64,000 nt of DNA, from NCBI RefSeq assembly GCF_001669775.1, contig NZ_LXWK01000015.1:930001-994000 (forward strand), given 5' to 3'. Of the stretch, positions 23,463 to 31,866 are shown in pieces. The notes under the pieces were generated by a model. It was not told the origin of the DNA. It saw only the letters and a list, made by a program, of their open reading frames with translations, and searched no databases. Origin of the DNA: Rheinheimera sp. SA_1 (lineage in GTDB: Bacteria > Pseudomonadota > Gammaproteobacteria > Enterobacterales > Alteromonadaceae). The stretch's first letter is position 1, and each line of letters opens with the position of its first letter. The translations under genes and the position numbers were made by a program.

Positions 23463-25916
23463 ATGTCTTTGCTTGAAAAAAATGCGCTGCAACCAATCAT
23501 GCAACCCACAGCAGATGGCCAGCGTTATCAGCTATTTAGCCCAACGGCGATGCCAGCCGCCTGCAGCTTTTTATGGAACCCGATGCTTCTGCTGCAGCTC
23601 AATTGCCGCGGTTTTGCCACAGCGCAATTTATGCAGCCGGAGCCGGCTAAATATGCCCATGCGCCGGTGCTGGAAGCCAAAACCTTTATGCAGCCGGAGC
23701 AACCTTATTTTGCCCATCATCCGGGGCGGTTTGTGTATCTCAAAGATGAGCAGGATGGCCGCATTTTTTCGCTGCCCTATGAACCGGCAAGGCAGCAGGC
23801 CGAGCAGTTTTGTTTTTCGGTTGGCAAAAGTGATGTGCAGTGGCAGGTGCAACAAGCTGGTTTAGCACTAAATTGGCAAGTGACGTTAAGCCCGGATGCG
23901 CCGCATGAGCTGTGGCAGCTGACCGTGCAAAACTTCAGCTCCACAGATGAGCATGCGCAGCCACGCCAACTCAGCATTTACCCTTATTTTCCAGTCGGTT
24001 ATATGTCATGGATGAATCAATCCGGTGACTTTAACGCTGATTTGAATGCGGTAGTTTGCACAAGCGTGACGCCATATCAAAAATACCCGGACTTTTTTAA
24101 ACAGCAGTTTTTTAAAGATCAGACCTTTTTACTGGCGGAACAACCGCCTATCGCCTGGTGCGCCAATCAAAACCTGTTTGAAGGCGAAGGTGGTTTACAG
24201 CGACCCGATGCACTAATGGGCTCGACTTTAGGCAATCAAGCGGCGCACTATCAGACGCCGGTCTGCGCCATGCAATATGCGCTGACCTTAGCGCCGGGTG
24301 AAAGTAGGGTTTACCGTTTTGTATTTGGCCCGGCTTATGACAAGTTTGAGATTGCGGCAGTACGGCAACGCTATTTTGGCGATACAGCACTGCAATCAAC
24401 GGCAGCCTCACCTGCTGACGGTTTTACCCAGGCCCAACAACAAGCCGCCAACCGTCTAAATGAGCTCAATCCTTGCCTGCAAATCCATACGCCTGATGAA
24501 ACACTGAATAATTTCGTCAATCACTGGCTGCCACGCCAGCAGTTTTATCATGGCGAAAGTAACCGTTTTACCACCGATCCGCAGACCCGCAATTATCTGC
24601 AGGATCATATGGGGATGTGTTATTTAAAGCCTGATTCTTTCCGTCAGGCCCTGCTAAAAGCTTTGTCGCAGCAACATGCCAGCGGCGAAATGCCGGATGG
24701 TATTTTGCTGCACCCAGAGGCCATGCTTAAATACATCAATCAGGTGCCGCATACCGACCAATGTGTCTGGTTACCGGTGTGTTTGACTGCTTATCTGGCG
24801 GAAACCGCTGACTATGCGCTGCTGGATGAGTTAGTGCCTTTTTCCGACGAAACCATTGCACAGCCGGTTTTTGAGCACCTAAAGCGCGCCATGGCCTGGC
24901 TGGTGCTGAAAAAAGACCAACGCGGCTTAAGTTATATCGAACAAGGCGACTGGTGCGATCCGATGAATATGGTGGGCTATAAGGGCCGCGGCGTGTCGGG
25001 TTGGTTGTCACTGGCCAGTGCCTACGCGCTGAACTGTTTTGCCGACATCTGCCAGCAGCATGGTTTGCCAGAACTTACCACACACTATCGGCAAGAAGCG
25101 GCGCAGTTTAACCAGGCAGTGAATACCCAGCTTTGGGATGGTAACTGGTATGGACGTGGTATCACCGATGATGGCCGGATCTTTGGCGTCAGTGCCGAGA
25201 CTGAAGGACGGATGTACCTGAATCCACAAAGTTGGGCCATGCTGTCGGGCGCGGCGGATGCCAACAAAATTCGGTTGCTGCTAAATGCGATCCAGGAGCA
25301 CTTACAAACGCCTTATGGCGTACAAATGCTGGCGCCGGCTTATACCCGGATGGTGCAGGATATTGGCCGCTTAACCCAGAAATTTCCGGGCTCAGCCGAG
25401 AATGGTTCGGTCTATAACCATGCGGCGGCCTTTTATCTGTATGCGCTGTATCAGATTGGTGAAGCGGATTTGGCCTGCGAGCTATTAAAACAAATGCTGC
25501 CTTCTGACGACGTCGCCGATCAAAAACAACGCGGCCAACTGCCAGTCTTTATCCCCAATTACTATCGCGGCGCCTATCAAACCCTGCCCGGCACCGCCGG
25601 TCGCTCCAGCCAATTGTTTAATACCGGCACCGTTGCCTGGGTTTATCGCGCTTTGGTCGAAGGGATGTTTGGGGTGAAAGGTTGTGCCGATGGCCTACGT
25701 GTCGAACCACAATTACCCTCGCAATGGACCGAAGCCAGTATTGTCCGGTTGTTTCGTGGCGCGCGTTTTGATATCCGGTTTAGCCGTGCAGCGGGTGTCG
25801 ATACACCGCAGTTGTGGCTGGATGGAGTGTTATTACCAGAGTTATTGATCCGCGAGTTTAGGGTAGGACAGAGTTATCAGGTCGTCGTGTTTTTGCCTTT
25901 GGTGGGGGCGGATTAA
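23463..25916 (+). CDS. GH94 phosphorylase, probably cellobionic acid phosphorylase
   Basis: The 817-residue protein has the GH94 layout: N-terminal beta-sandwich (to about 300), helical linker, (alpha/alpha)6 barrel (about 345-745) and a C-terminal beta-sheet. The catalytic region reads IEQGDWCDPMNMVGYKGRG, with the candidate general acid in GDW at residue 496; cellobiose phosphorylases have DWND here. GH94 enzymes split beta-glucosides with phosphate to glucose 1-phosphate. The adjacent gluconokinase and the variant active-site segment favour cellobionic acid as substrate, giving glucose 1-phosphate and gluconate. Cellobiose, cellodextrin or laminaribiose phosphorylase activity remains possible. 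It is the last gene of the cluster. Confidence 0.85.
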   Translation: MSLLEKNALQPIMQPTADGQRYQLFSPTAMPAACSFLWNPMLLLQLNCRGFATAQFMQPEPAKYAHAPVLEAKTFMQPEQPYFAHHPGRFVYLKDEQDGRIFSLPYEPARQQAEQFCFSVGKSDVQWQVQQAGLALNWQVTLSPDAPHELWQLTVQNFSSTDEHAQPRQLSIYPYFPVGYMSWMNQSGDFNADLNAVVCTSVTPYQKYPDFFKQQFFKDQTFLLAEQPPIAWCANQNLFEGEGGLQRPDALMGSTLGNQAAHYQTPVCAMQYALTLAPGESRVYRFVFGPAYDKFEIAAVRQRYFGDTALQSTAASPADGFTQAQQQAANRLNELNPCLQIHTPDETLNNFVNHWLPRQQFYHGESNRFTTDPQTRNYLQDHMGMCYLKPDSFRQALLKALSQQHASGEMPDGILLHPEAMLKYINQVPHTDQCVWLPVCLTAYLAETADYALLDELVPFSDETIAQPVFEHLKRAMAWLVLKKDQRGLSYIEQGDWCDPMNMVGYKGRGVSGWLSLASAYALNCFADICQQHGLPELTTHYRQEAAQFNQAVNTQLWDGNWYGRGITDDGRIFGVSAETEGRMYLNPQSWAMLSGAADANKIRLLLNAIQEHLQTPYGVQMLAPAYTRMVQDIGRLTQKFPGSAENGSVYNHAAAFYLYALYQIGEADLACELLKQMLPSDDVADQKQRGQLPVFIPNYYRGAYQTLPGTAGRSSQLFNTGTVAWVYRALVEGMFGVKGCADGLRVEPQLPSQWTEASIVRLFRGARFDIRFSRAAGVDTPQLWLDGVLLPELLIREFRVGQSYQVVVFLPLVGAD

Positions 25917-26179
25917 AAAACGTGGGTTGGCGTATCCGACGTGGAAAAACCAACCACCGATAACGACTCCGTTCGCCCGTTCGCGCCTCCGGCGCTCACT
26001 TTTGATTGCTCACTGCGCAATTGCCGGTTGTTGGTTTTGGCTTCTGATAAATGAGCGAAGCTGATACGGGCAACCTCCATCGCATCTAGTGCATAGAAAC
26101 TTGTCAGAAGAGCATCCGCTGAATTGGTACGTTTGCCTGGATCGGTAAAACGCATCAGCGGAAGCTGTTTTTGAATTCG

Positions 26180-27202
26180 CTATGCAATATGCATCGGGCT
26201 GCGCTGCAGTTTGCCGCGCACTTTTTCAATCCGCCGCCAGCTACTTTCATCGTTCATGGTAATCCATCGCCGTTCTTCACTGCGATAAAACCAGTCCTTG
26301 TCATGTTGATAGAACACTTGCAGGTTTTCACCTTCCAAAATGTTCAGAATTTCATTGCCATGCGCTCGCATCTCGTCAAAGTCTGTGGTCGCCTTTTGAC
26401 CCATTTCGCTATACAGACGATTGAGCTCAAGCAAAAGCGTATTGATTTCTTTGTTCAGCGGCATCGCTTTCAAGCCAATTTTAACCGCTTCATTGAGCAT
26501 GATCGGATAGTTATGGGATGGATATTTCGAATTCAGCGTTGCAGCGATCTCATGTGCTTTTCCCTCGTCTTCAATATGGTAAGACAGTAGCTCACGACAC
26601 AACATCACGGACAGCGATTCAGCTCTGTCTACCGCGCCAATCACCAACGGATGTACAAATGAAAATAGTGTTTTATATGGATTGTCAGTCGAATCGTGCT
26701 GTTCGGCGCGCCAGCGATTGATGACCCGATTTATCTCATCAAGGCTGACACTGACTCGATCGTTATTGCGATCTACCGGGGAAAGTGAATGGTTCAGTGA
26801 CGTATCAACAGCGGTTAAATAAGCCGTGGGCCCCATTCTGATTTCATCGGCACCTAGCGAAATCATGGTGGCTGCAGATGCACATTCAAGCGGCACTAGC
26901 ACCACAAGTTTTTGGCAATGTTGCCGTAAAAGGTTCACAAAACGCAGTGACGCCTGGCCACTTCCGCCATCTGATTTTAGAAAAAGATAAATTATTTCGT
27001 GCGAACCTACGCGTTCAAGGATTTCATTTAATGCAACCACATCATTTGCGCAGACCGAGCCACGTGGATTATTCCAATAAGTAATCAGCGGACCACCAAG
27101 CAAACTACTCGCTTGCGCTATGACGGCTTGAGTTTTACTGAACAGCACTGGCGGTTGCTTTATTTTGCGGGGAAGATTGGTGTTTTGTTGTTCCATATTC
27201 AT
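26180..27202 (-). CDS. ClpP-fold serine protease of the SDH/S49-like group
   Basis: The 340-residue protein has the fold pattern of the serine-dehydrogenase-proteinase family. GGPLITYWNNPRG is followed by IIYLFLKSDGGSGQAS (oxyanion-type loop), then VVLVPLECASAATMISLGADEIRMGPTAYLTAVD, where Ser109 would be the nucleophile of the SAATxIxLxADEI motif. No signal peptide or membrane helix is visible, so it is probably cytosolic. The C-terminal 80 residues (LNRLYSEMGQKATTDFDEMR ... WFYRSEERRW) look like a separate substrate or partner region. It lies in a gene-poor accessory stretch with a toxin-antitoxin pair. Its target is unknown. Confidence 0.75.
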   Translation of the reverse strand: MNMEQQNTNLPRKIKQPPVLFSKTQAVIAQASSLLGGPLITYWNNPRGSVCANDVVALNEILERVGSHEIIYLFLKSDGGSGQASLRFVNLLRQHCQKLVVLVPLECASAATMISLGADEIRMGPTAYLTAVDTSLNHSLSPVDRNNDRVSVSLDEINRVINRWRAEQHDSTDNPYKTLFSFVHPLVIGAVDRAESLSVMLCRELLSYHIEDEGKAHEIAATLNSKYPSHNYPIMLNEAVKIGLKAMPLNKEINTLLLELNRLYSEMGQKATTDFDEMRAHGNEILNILEGENLQVFYQHDKDWFYRSEERRWITMNDESSWRRIEKVRGKLQRSPMHIA

Positions 27203-27490
27203 AAATTCCTTAAGTTTTTCACGCTGATCGACAGCTAACTAAATTGCGAATTAAATGGCTTGTTGCTTGTGACGGAAGATATATCTGTTGGAATGGTTTT
27301 GAACCTTTCTTGATTGCCACACCCAATGTTAATTCAGATGGATATTTTGTAAAATAAAAACATCAATCTATTGGGTGTTTTTTGAGGCAAGGCAACATAT
27401 TGCAATGAGATTTCTAGCTATTTGATCAAATCAATTGAGTGACGGGTTGTTGGTTCTGCTATCTGCGGTGCTGTTGAATCAATCTATTGG
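27203..27490. other. A+T-rich intergenic stretch
   Basis: This 288-bp stretch is visibly richer in A and T than its surroundings. It contains upstream sequence for the minus-strand protease gene and no convincing gene. The compositional dip, with the toxin-antitoxin pair next to it, suggests acquired DNA. Confidence 0.4.
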
Positions 27491-27793
27491 TCAACGTTTA
27501 TCCAACATATATGCACGAAGCTGCCGCTCTTCCCGCATCACCAATAGGATCAAAACTCTGTTACCACCTTCACGATAAAAAATCCGCAGTGGCGGTACGA
27601 CTAACTCACGGTAAATGGAATTCGATAACTCGGGAGGGACGCGTCCAGATTGCGGGAAATCTGCTAACCGCTCGGTTTTGTCAAAAACCGTTTTAACCAG
27701 CTGGCTTGCCGCAGCGAAATTATCCAAAGCGATGTAGTCAGCAATAGCATCCAGCTGTTGTAACGCCGGATCAGTCCAGATTACTTCAGCCAT
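27491..27793 (-). CDS. ParE/RelE-family toxin
   Basis: The 100-residue protein matches the ParE/RelE superfamily. VIWTDPALQQLDAIADYIALDN forms the opening strand and helix, FPQSGRVPPEL is the family's P-x-x-G-R motif, and YRELVVPPLRIFYR followed by VLILLVMREERQL gives the closing strands. It would poison DNA gyrase or translation unless bound by the antitoxin. Its ATG lies inside the antitoxin gene (13-bp overlap), the usual antitoxin-first order. Confidence 0.9.
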   Translation of the reverse strand: MAEVIWTDPALQQLDAIADYIALDNFAAASQLVKTVFDKTERLADFPQSGRVPPELSNSIYRELVVPPLRIFYREGGNRVLILLVMREERQLRAYMLDKR

Positions 27794-28038
27794 TTGCTCA
27801 TTTTCGCTTTGGCTTCATTTTGGGTATGCATTCTTCCCTCAAACACCGCCAACTCGCCGCGCGACAGCCCTTCAAGCAACTCCAATCGACGCTGCATAAA
27901 CTCAAAATCCTGCACATCAACCAGATACGCGGATGGCAGGCCATGTTCAGTGATCAACACAGGTTCCTTGGTCAGATGAAGATCGGCCAAGATCTTGGTG
28001 GCTTGACGTTTCAGGTTAGTTACAAGCTCAACTTTCAT
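27781..28038 (-). CDS. Phd/YefM-family antitoxin
   Basis: The 85-residue protein has the Phd/YefM N-terminal DNA-binding fold (MKVELVTNLKRQATKILADLHLTKEPVLITEHGLPSAYLVDV) and a C-terminal helix (MQRRLELLEGLSRGELAVFEG) that would cover the toxin. It precedes and overlaps the toxin gene. An imperfect palindrome at 28063-28082 upstream is the likely autoregulatory operator. Confidence 0.9.
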   Translation of the reverse strand: MKVELVTNLKRQATKILADLHLTKEPVLITEHGLPSAYLVDVQDFEFMQRRLELLEGLSRGELAVFEGRMHTQNEAKAKMSKWLK

Positions 28039-28062
28039 AGACTCGCCTTGAATTAGTCAGAT

Positions 28063-28082
28063 AGTAGCACTTTAGTGTCACT
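28063..28082. promoter_or_regulatory. Candidate operator of the toxin-antitoxin pair
   Basis: AGTAGCACTTTAGTGTCACT is an imperfect palindrome with AGT and CACT matching in both arms. It lies 25-45 bp before the antitoxin start, next to an A/T-rich -10-like TATAGA on the minus strand. Autorepression by a Phd/YefM dimer is the usual mode for this family. Confidence 0.5.
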
Positions 28083-28222
28083 CTATAATTTTAGCAACCA
28101 CAAAACCCTCAGCCTGCGCTTAATAATCAGGGCTAAAAAACCGCCACGATGGTTCCTAAATATCCCTTGTTGAAAACAAGGTCAATGTGATGTTTTGCTA
28201 CATCGATCTGCAATCTGTCTGC

Positions 28223-28525
28223 TCAGTGAGATTCCCTCATAGAACTGCGACACACTGTCTGATTATCGTTGATAAACTCTTTAGCTAAGTAAAATGGGAA
28301 AATTTCGGCTTTTGTTTTAAGCCTGTCATAAGCTGTTGTCGCATGTTCCACATACGCAGAAAAATTGCCATGAGCATTTACATCGCAACTATGTGCATAC
28401 ACCTGAAGTAGTCGTATTGAAACAAGAATTTCTCTTTGATAATCATCGGTCTTATGGACAAGCAACGCTCGCTGAGAGATATATTCTGATAAGCCATAAC
28501 CTGCTGTAAAGGCCAATAACATCAC
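28223..28525 (-). CDS. 100-residue hypothetical protein with N-terminal hydrophobic segment
   Basis: The frame starts MMLLAFTAGYGLSEYISQRA, a short hydrophobic segment. A helical region follows (DDYQREILVSIRLLQVYAH ... YVEHATTAYDRLKTKAEIFPFYLAKEFI), and it ends with a Cys- and Ser-containing tail. It could be an exported or membrane-anchored small protein. No good ribosome-binding site is visible and I do not recognise a family. It lies between the toxin-antitoxin pair and REP-like repeats, a region typical of gene remnants. Confidence 0.4.
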   Translation of the reverse strand: MMLLAFTAGYGLSEYISQRALLVHKTDDYQREILVSIRLLQVYAHSCDVNAHGNFSAYVEHATTAYDRLKTKAEIFPFYLAKEFINDNQTVCRSSMRESH

Positions 28526-28647
28526 GATAATTTTTAATTACTTCAACGACCCCCTCGGAATATAAAGTCTTTTTGCAATGGTAATCGCCATGGCGGCGGT
28601 AGTACAAGGGATGGTGATTTGATAGGAGTCGGCTTTATGGCGGACTA

Positions 28648-28736
28648 GCCTGCGGCTGAGTCGCGCCCTACGGTCAATATTCGCTTAACATATTGAATTC
28701 AAAAAATAGTAGGGCGATACTCGCCGCGACAGCGGC
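28648..28736. repeat. REP-like inverted repeat pair
   Basis: GCCTGCGGCTGAGTCGCGCCCTAC-type sequence at 28648-28671 is matched in inverted orientation by GTAGGGCGATACTCGCCGCG and following bases at 28709-28736. About 37 bp of A/T-rich sequence separates them. The GTAGGGCG...ACTC...GCCGC pattern resembles bacterial REP/BIME-type palindromic repeats. The rest of the 28526-28786 gap shows no gene. Confidence 0.5.
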
Positions 28737-28786
28737 AGTACGTCATTTGCCACAAACCCAAATACTAAAACCAACAAAGCCAGCTA

Positions 28787-29332
28787 TCACTGCAACTTCT
28801 TACTCATCAACACCACGTTCCGCACGCCGTGTGACTCTAATCGCTCCAGCACGAACCAGCCCAATTTCTGGTAAAAACCTTCAGCGGTATCAGCAGATAA
28901 ATACAAGGCAGACACGCCAAGCTCGCGGGCTTTGTCTTCAAGAGCAGTGACAATTAAAGCGCCAAGCCCGAGGCCTCGTTGCTGTTCTTTGATATAAATA
29001 CCACCAAGCCATGGCGATAAACCTGGTTTGGTGCCGGGTTCGTCCAGTTTAATGCTGCCGGCGCCGAGCAATTGGCCGTCTGTGGCGATAGCGACCAGCG
29101 TGAGGGGTAATTGGTTGGTGGCACAGCGCAGCTCTAAAGCAGTCGTCAGATCTTGTTTGGTCAGCCCTGCTGCCTGATAAAGATCGGCCCATTCGTTGTA
29201 TAACAAAGTGCTGAGCTCAGGGATCACCGTAGAGTGATTGGCCAAATAGTCGATGCGGATGCCGCCGGTTTTAGCAGCTGTGTTGAATTTATGCGGTGAG
29301 TCGGCTTTTTGAGTAACGTTGTCTATGTCCAT
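28787..29332 (-). CDS. GNAT-family N-acetyltransferase
   Basis: The 181-residue protein has a GNAT core. TLVAIATDGQLLGAGSIKLDE (beta2-beta3) is followed by WLGGIYIKEQQRGLGLGALIVTALEDKARELG, with the acetyl-CoA-binding Q-x-x-G-x-G segment QQRGLGLG, and then LYLSADTAEGFYQKLGW, the family's Y-x-x-x-GW end. The N-terminal 30 residues are not part of the domain and may be partly untranslated. The substrate cannot be read from sequence. It lies just downstream of the terminator of the TonB receptor on the same strand. Confidence 0.85.
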   Translation of the reverse strand: MDIDNVTQKADSPHKFNTAAKTGGIRIDYLANHSTVIPELSTLLYNEWADLYQAAGLTKQDLTTALELRCATNQLPLTLVAIATDGQLLGAGSIKLDEPGTKPGLSPWLGGIYIKEQQRGLGLGALIVTALEDKARELGVSALYLSADTAEGFYQKLGWFVLERLESHGVRNVVLMSKKLQ

Positions 29333-29351
29333 ACCAATATCCTGAGCAAAT

Positions 29352-29396
29352 AAAAAAGGCCGGAACTCAGTGGGTTAACCCTGAGTCCCGGCCTTA
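29352..29396 (-). terminator. Rho-independent terminator of the TonB receptor at 29458
   Basis: On the minus strand GGCCGGGACTCAGGGTT pairs with AACCCACTGAGTTCCGGCC, one mismatch inside, and is followed by six T residues. It lies about 60 bp after the receptor's stop codon and separates it from the acetyltransferase gene. Confidence 0.9.
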
Positions 29397-29457
29397 TCAT
29401 AGCCAGTTATTTCTTTATAAAGCTACCCGCTTAACAAGCTATTTGCTTCTAAAGCGA

Positions 29458-31542
29458 TCAGAACCGGTAACGGGCACCAATTTCAAAAGAACGTTCAGGG
29501 CCGACATAAATACCTTCACGCAAACCGCTGATATACCGTTTATCGGCCAGGTTTTTCACTGAACCTGACACACTAAAGTTTTCAGTAACCTGATACTGAC
29601 TGAGTAAATCGACCACGGTGTAAGCCGGAATTAAACCACCCCAGATGCCGCTGGCGGCATTGGTTGGAATGGCCACGATGTTGGTCGGGTCACCAAATTG
29701 CTCGCCACGGTGGTGCAGATTTAATGACAGATCCAGTTTCTCCAGCTGATAGTTCAAGCCGAGGTTCGCCAGAATTTTTGGCGCATAGGACAAACGCTTA
29801 CCGGCATTGGTTCCGGTCTCGAATTCCGACTCCGGCACCCAGGTAGCGTTGGTATCAAGGCGCAAACCGGCAGTTAGTGGCTGGCTAAAGCTAAATTCCA
29901 TGCCGTGATGGCTGGTTGCACCGGCATTGGACAAAGACAAGGCCGGGTTACTATTGCCGGTCACCACCTGATTGCTGAAATCCATCACAAAGGCAGCCAC
30001 TTCATAGTTGGCAGTACCAGCCACGCCGCGCACGCCAATTTCGTAATTGACGGAACGCTCACCGTCCAGTTGCTGATCGGTCAGGCCTGTCAGAGCAACG
30101 GCGTTGGTCGCAGGTGAAAATGCCCGGTACACACCGCCGTACAGCTGTGCAGCTTCGGTCAGTTCATAGGTCAGACCCACACCAGGCAACACTTCAGTAT
30201 TCGAAGTTTTAGCCAAAGCATTGGTTTGCAGATTAAGACGTTCTTGTTCGTAAGATTCAATCCGCAGACCAGGTGTCACCGCCAGCTTGTCACTGAGTTC
30301 CAACCGGCTTTGCACATAACCTGCCACGCTGTCGGCGCTGTCTTGTAAATGACCGGCAATAGTGCCGGTGCGATCAGCGGCGCGGGTTGCGGTGATCCGC
30401 AGATCATTGGACTTTTCATGCATCAAGCGCAGGCCAACTTCAGTGGTGGCATTCAGCCCGAATAATGGCTGATCCAGAGTCAAGCGACTTTCGGCGCCGG
30501 CTCGTTCAAAAGAGCGGTTATTCCCGGTCAGGCTGTTGGTATAAACCCAGCGGCCAGCCGCATTTGACGCTGCAGTATTGACCGCATAACGCCAGTAATC
30601 GCGGGTGACATCACTCCAATACAACAACGTTTTTAAGGTGGCGCTATCGCTTAACAACCATTCATGATTGATATCAAAAGCCACCCGGTCGGTCAGGTAA
30701 TCGTCATCCGGTGCCGGGTTATAGTCGGCGCCAGCCTGATAATCACCCAGCAGTAAACCGCGGTACGACATATTAACGTCGTTTTCATGCCACGACAGTT
30801 TTACGCCCAGCTTCTGGTTATTGCCAAACTCGACGCCGGCTTTGGCCATCACGTCGTTCATGGTGTAGCCTTTGTCCATAAAACCATCGCTGGTGGCATG
30901 AGTGGCAACGATCCCGGCAAAAGCATCACCAGCGGCGTTTTTATTACCGGCTTCAATGCCAACTTCTTTCATATTAAAAGAACCGGCGCGCGCAGACAGC
31001 TCAACACCGTCATCCGGTGTTTTGGTCTGATAATTCACCACGCCGCCAATAGTAGAAGGGCCGTAGCGTAAGGACGATGAGCCTTTGAGCACTTCAACCC
31101 GCTCCACCCTTTGAATACGAGGGTTGTAATAACGGTCGTTGCCAATAAATAATCCAGGCGCTACTGGTACACCGTCTTCCAGCATCAGCGATTTAGACTC
31201 GCTGGCCGATAAACCGCGGATACCAAAGTTGGCGACAACTGAGGTTTCTTCTTCACTCTTAATATTCACACCAGGAATACGACGCAACACATCTTCGGTC
31301 GATAACGGTTGCACCCGTTGAATATCTTTAAGCTCAACCAGATTCACCGAACCGGTCGCTTCAAAACGGTGATCTTCTTTTTGCCCAACGACTTTCACCA
31401 CTTCCATGCCGGTGTAACGAGACTTTCTGGTTTCGGCTGCATCCTCTGCACTAGCAGCGGTGGCTAGAGTACTGGCAGCAATAGCGACGGCAACAGCCAA
31501 TCGGGATGGACGGAAGTGGGTGCTGAATGGGTTCGAAGACAT
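29458..31542 (-). CDS. TonB-dependent siderophore receptor (FecA/ferric-citrate-like)
   Basis: The 694-residue protein has a signal peptide ending TAASA, then a TonB box-like EVVKVVG. The plug domain contains DVLRRIPGVNIKSEE, FGIRGLSAS, SLMLEDGVPVAPGLF and RVEVLKGSSSLRYGPSTIGGVVNYQTK. The barrel ends SFEIGARYRF. The plug wording is that of FecA-like ferric citrate and related siderophore receptors. There is no FecA-type N-terminal signalling extension, so it should be regulated by iron directly. A Fur-like A/T-rich repeat lies about 110 bp upstream and a strong terminator follows. Confidence 0.9.
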   Translation of the reverse strand: MSSNPFSTHFRPSRLAVAVAIAASTLATAASAEDAAETRKSRYTGMEVVKVVGQKEDHRFEATGSVNLVELKDIQRVQPLSTEDVLRRIPGVNIKSEEETSVVANFGIRGLSASESKSLMLEDGVPVAPGLFIGNDRYYNPRIQRVERVEVLKGSSSLRYGPSTIGGVVNYQTKTPDDGVELSARAGSFNMKEVGIEAGNKNAAGDAFAGIVATHATSDGFMDKGYTMNDVMAKAGVEFGNNQKLGVKLSWHENDVNMSYRGLLLGDYQAGADYNPAPDDDYLTDRVAFDINHEWLLSDSATLKTLLYWSDVTRDYWRYAVNTAASNAAGRWVYTNSLTGNNRSFERAGAESRLTLDQPLFGLNATTEVGLRLMHEKSNDLRITATRAADRTGTIAGHLQDSADSVAGYVQSRLELSDKLAVTPGLRIESYEQERLNLQTNALAKTSNTEVLPGVGLTYELTEAAQLYGGVYRAFSPATNAVALTGLTDQQLDGERSVNYEIGVRGVAGTANYEVAAFVMDFSNQVVTGNSNPALSLSNAGATSHHGMEFSFSQPLTAGLRLDTNATWVPESEFETGTNAGKRLSYAPKILANLGLNYQLEKLDLSLNLHHRGEQFGDPTNIVAIPTNAASGIWGGLIPAYTVVDLLSQYQVTENFSVSGSVKNLADKRYISGLREGIYVGPERSFEIGARYRF

Positions 31543-31650
31543 ATCAAAGTCCTTAGCTAAAGTAGTGATTGCAGCGATACTCAGGCTGCAAATTTGCGCG
31601 CGAGTCTAACCGTGAATAGCAATTATTGTCAATTAGCTTTGCTATCAGGA

Positions 31651-31668
31651 ATCATTCTTATTTTTATC
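31651..31668 (-). promoter_or_regulatory. Putative Fur site of the FecA-like receptor
   Basis: Read on the minus strand, GATAAAAATAAGAATGAT gives three consecutive hexamers close to GATAAT (5/6, 4/6, 4/6). It lies about 110 bp before the receptor start. The match is moderate; iron regulation of the gene is expected from its class. Confidence 0.42.
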
Positions 31669-31718
31669 ACGATACGTGTTTCATACGGATTTGGATTAGA
31701 AAATAATTTGATCAATTT

Positions 31719-31734
31719 TTATACGACGGTATAA
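31719..31734. promoter_or_regulatory. Perfect palindrome upstream of the lysozyme-family gene
   Basis: TTATAC-gacg-GTATAA, with 6-bp perfect arms, lies about 130 bp before ATG 31867. It may be a regulator site; no candidate regulator is adjacent. Confidence 0.4.
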
Positions 31735-31866
31735 GTTCTGGCGGTATTTGCGGCTATGCTTGCTCAGGTCTGGCAACTATCGCAGCTGACAACATCACCG
31801 ATCGATAACGGAGGTACGATCGATAAATACCGCGACACATACCGCGCAAAGGAACAGGAAACGACC

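Larger units (their letters stand above)
31543..31866. other. Divergent intergenic region with two regulatory signals
   Basis: The 324-bp region separates the minus-strand FecA-like receptor from the plus-strand lysozyme-family gene. It holds a Fur-like site (31651-31668) and a separate palindrome (31719-31734). I see no gene in it. Reading upstream of ATG 31867 in frame reaches an ATG at 31756 without a ribosome-binding site. Confidence 0.5.

Noticed and set aside
25948-26036. Inverted AACCAACCACCG / CGGTTGTTGGTT with a 65-nt loop after the GH94 gene
   Set aside because: One mismatch, a long loop, no T-run, no target-site duplication and no transposase nearby; too weak to call an element end.
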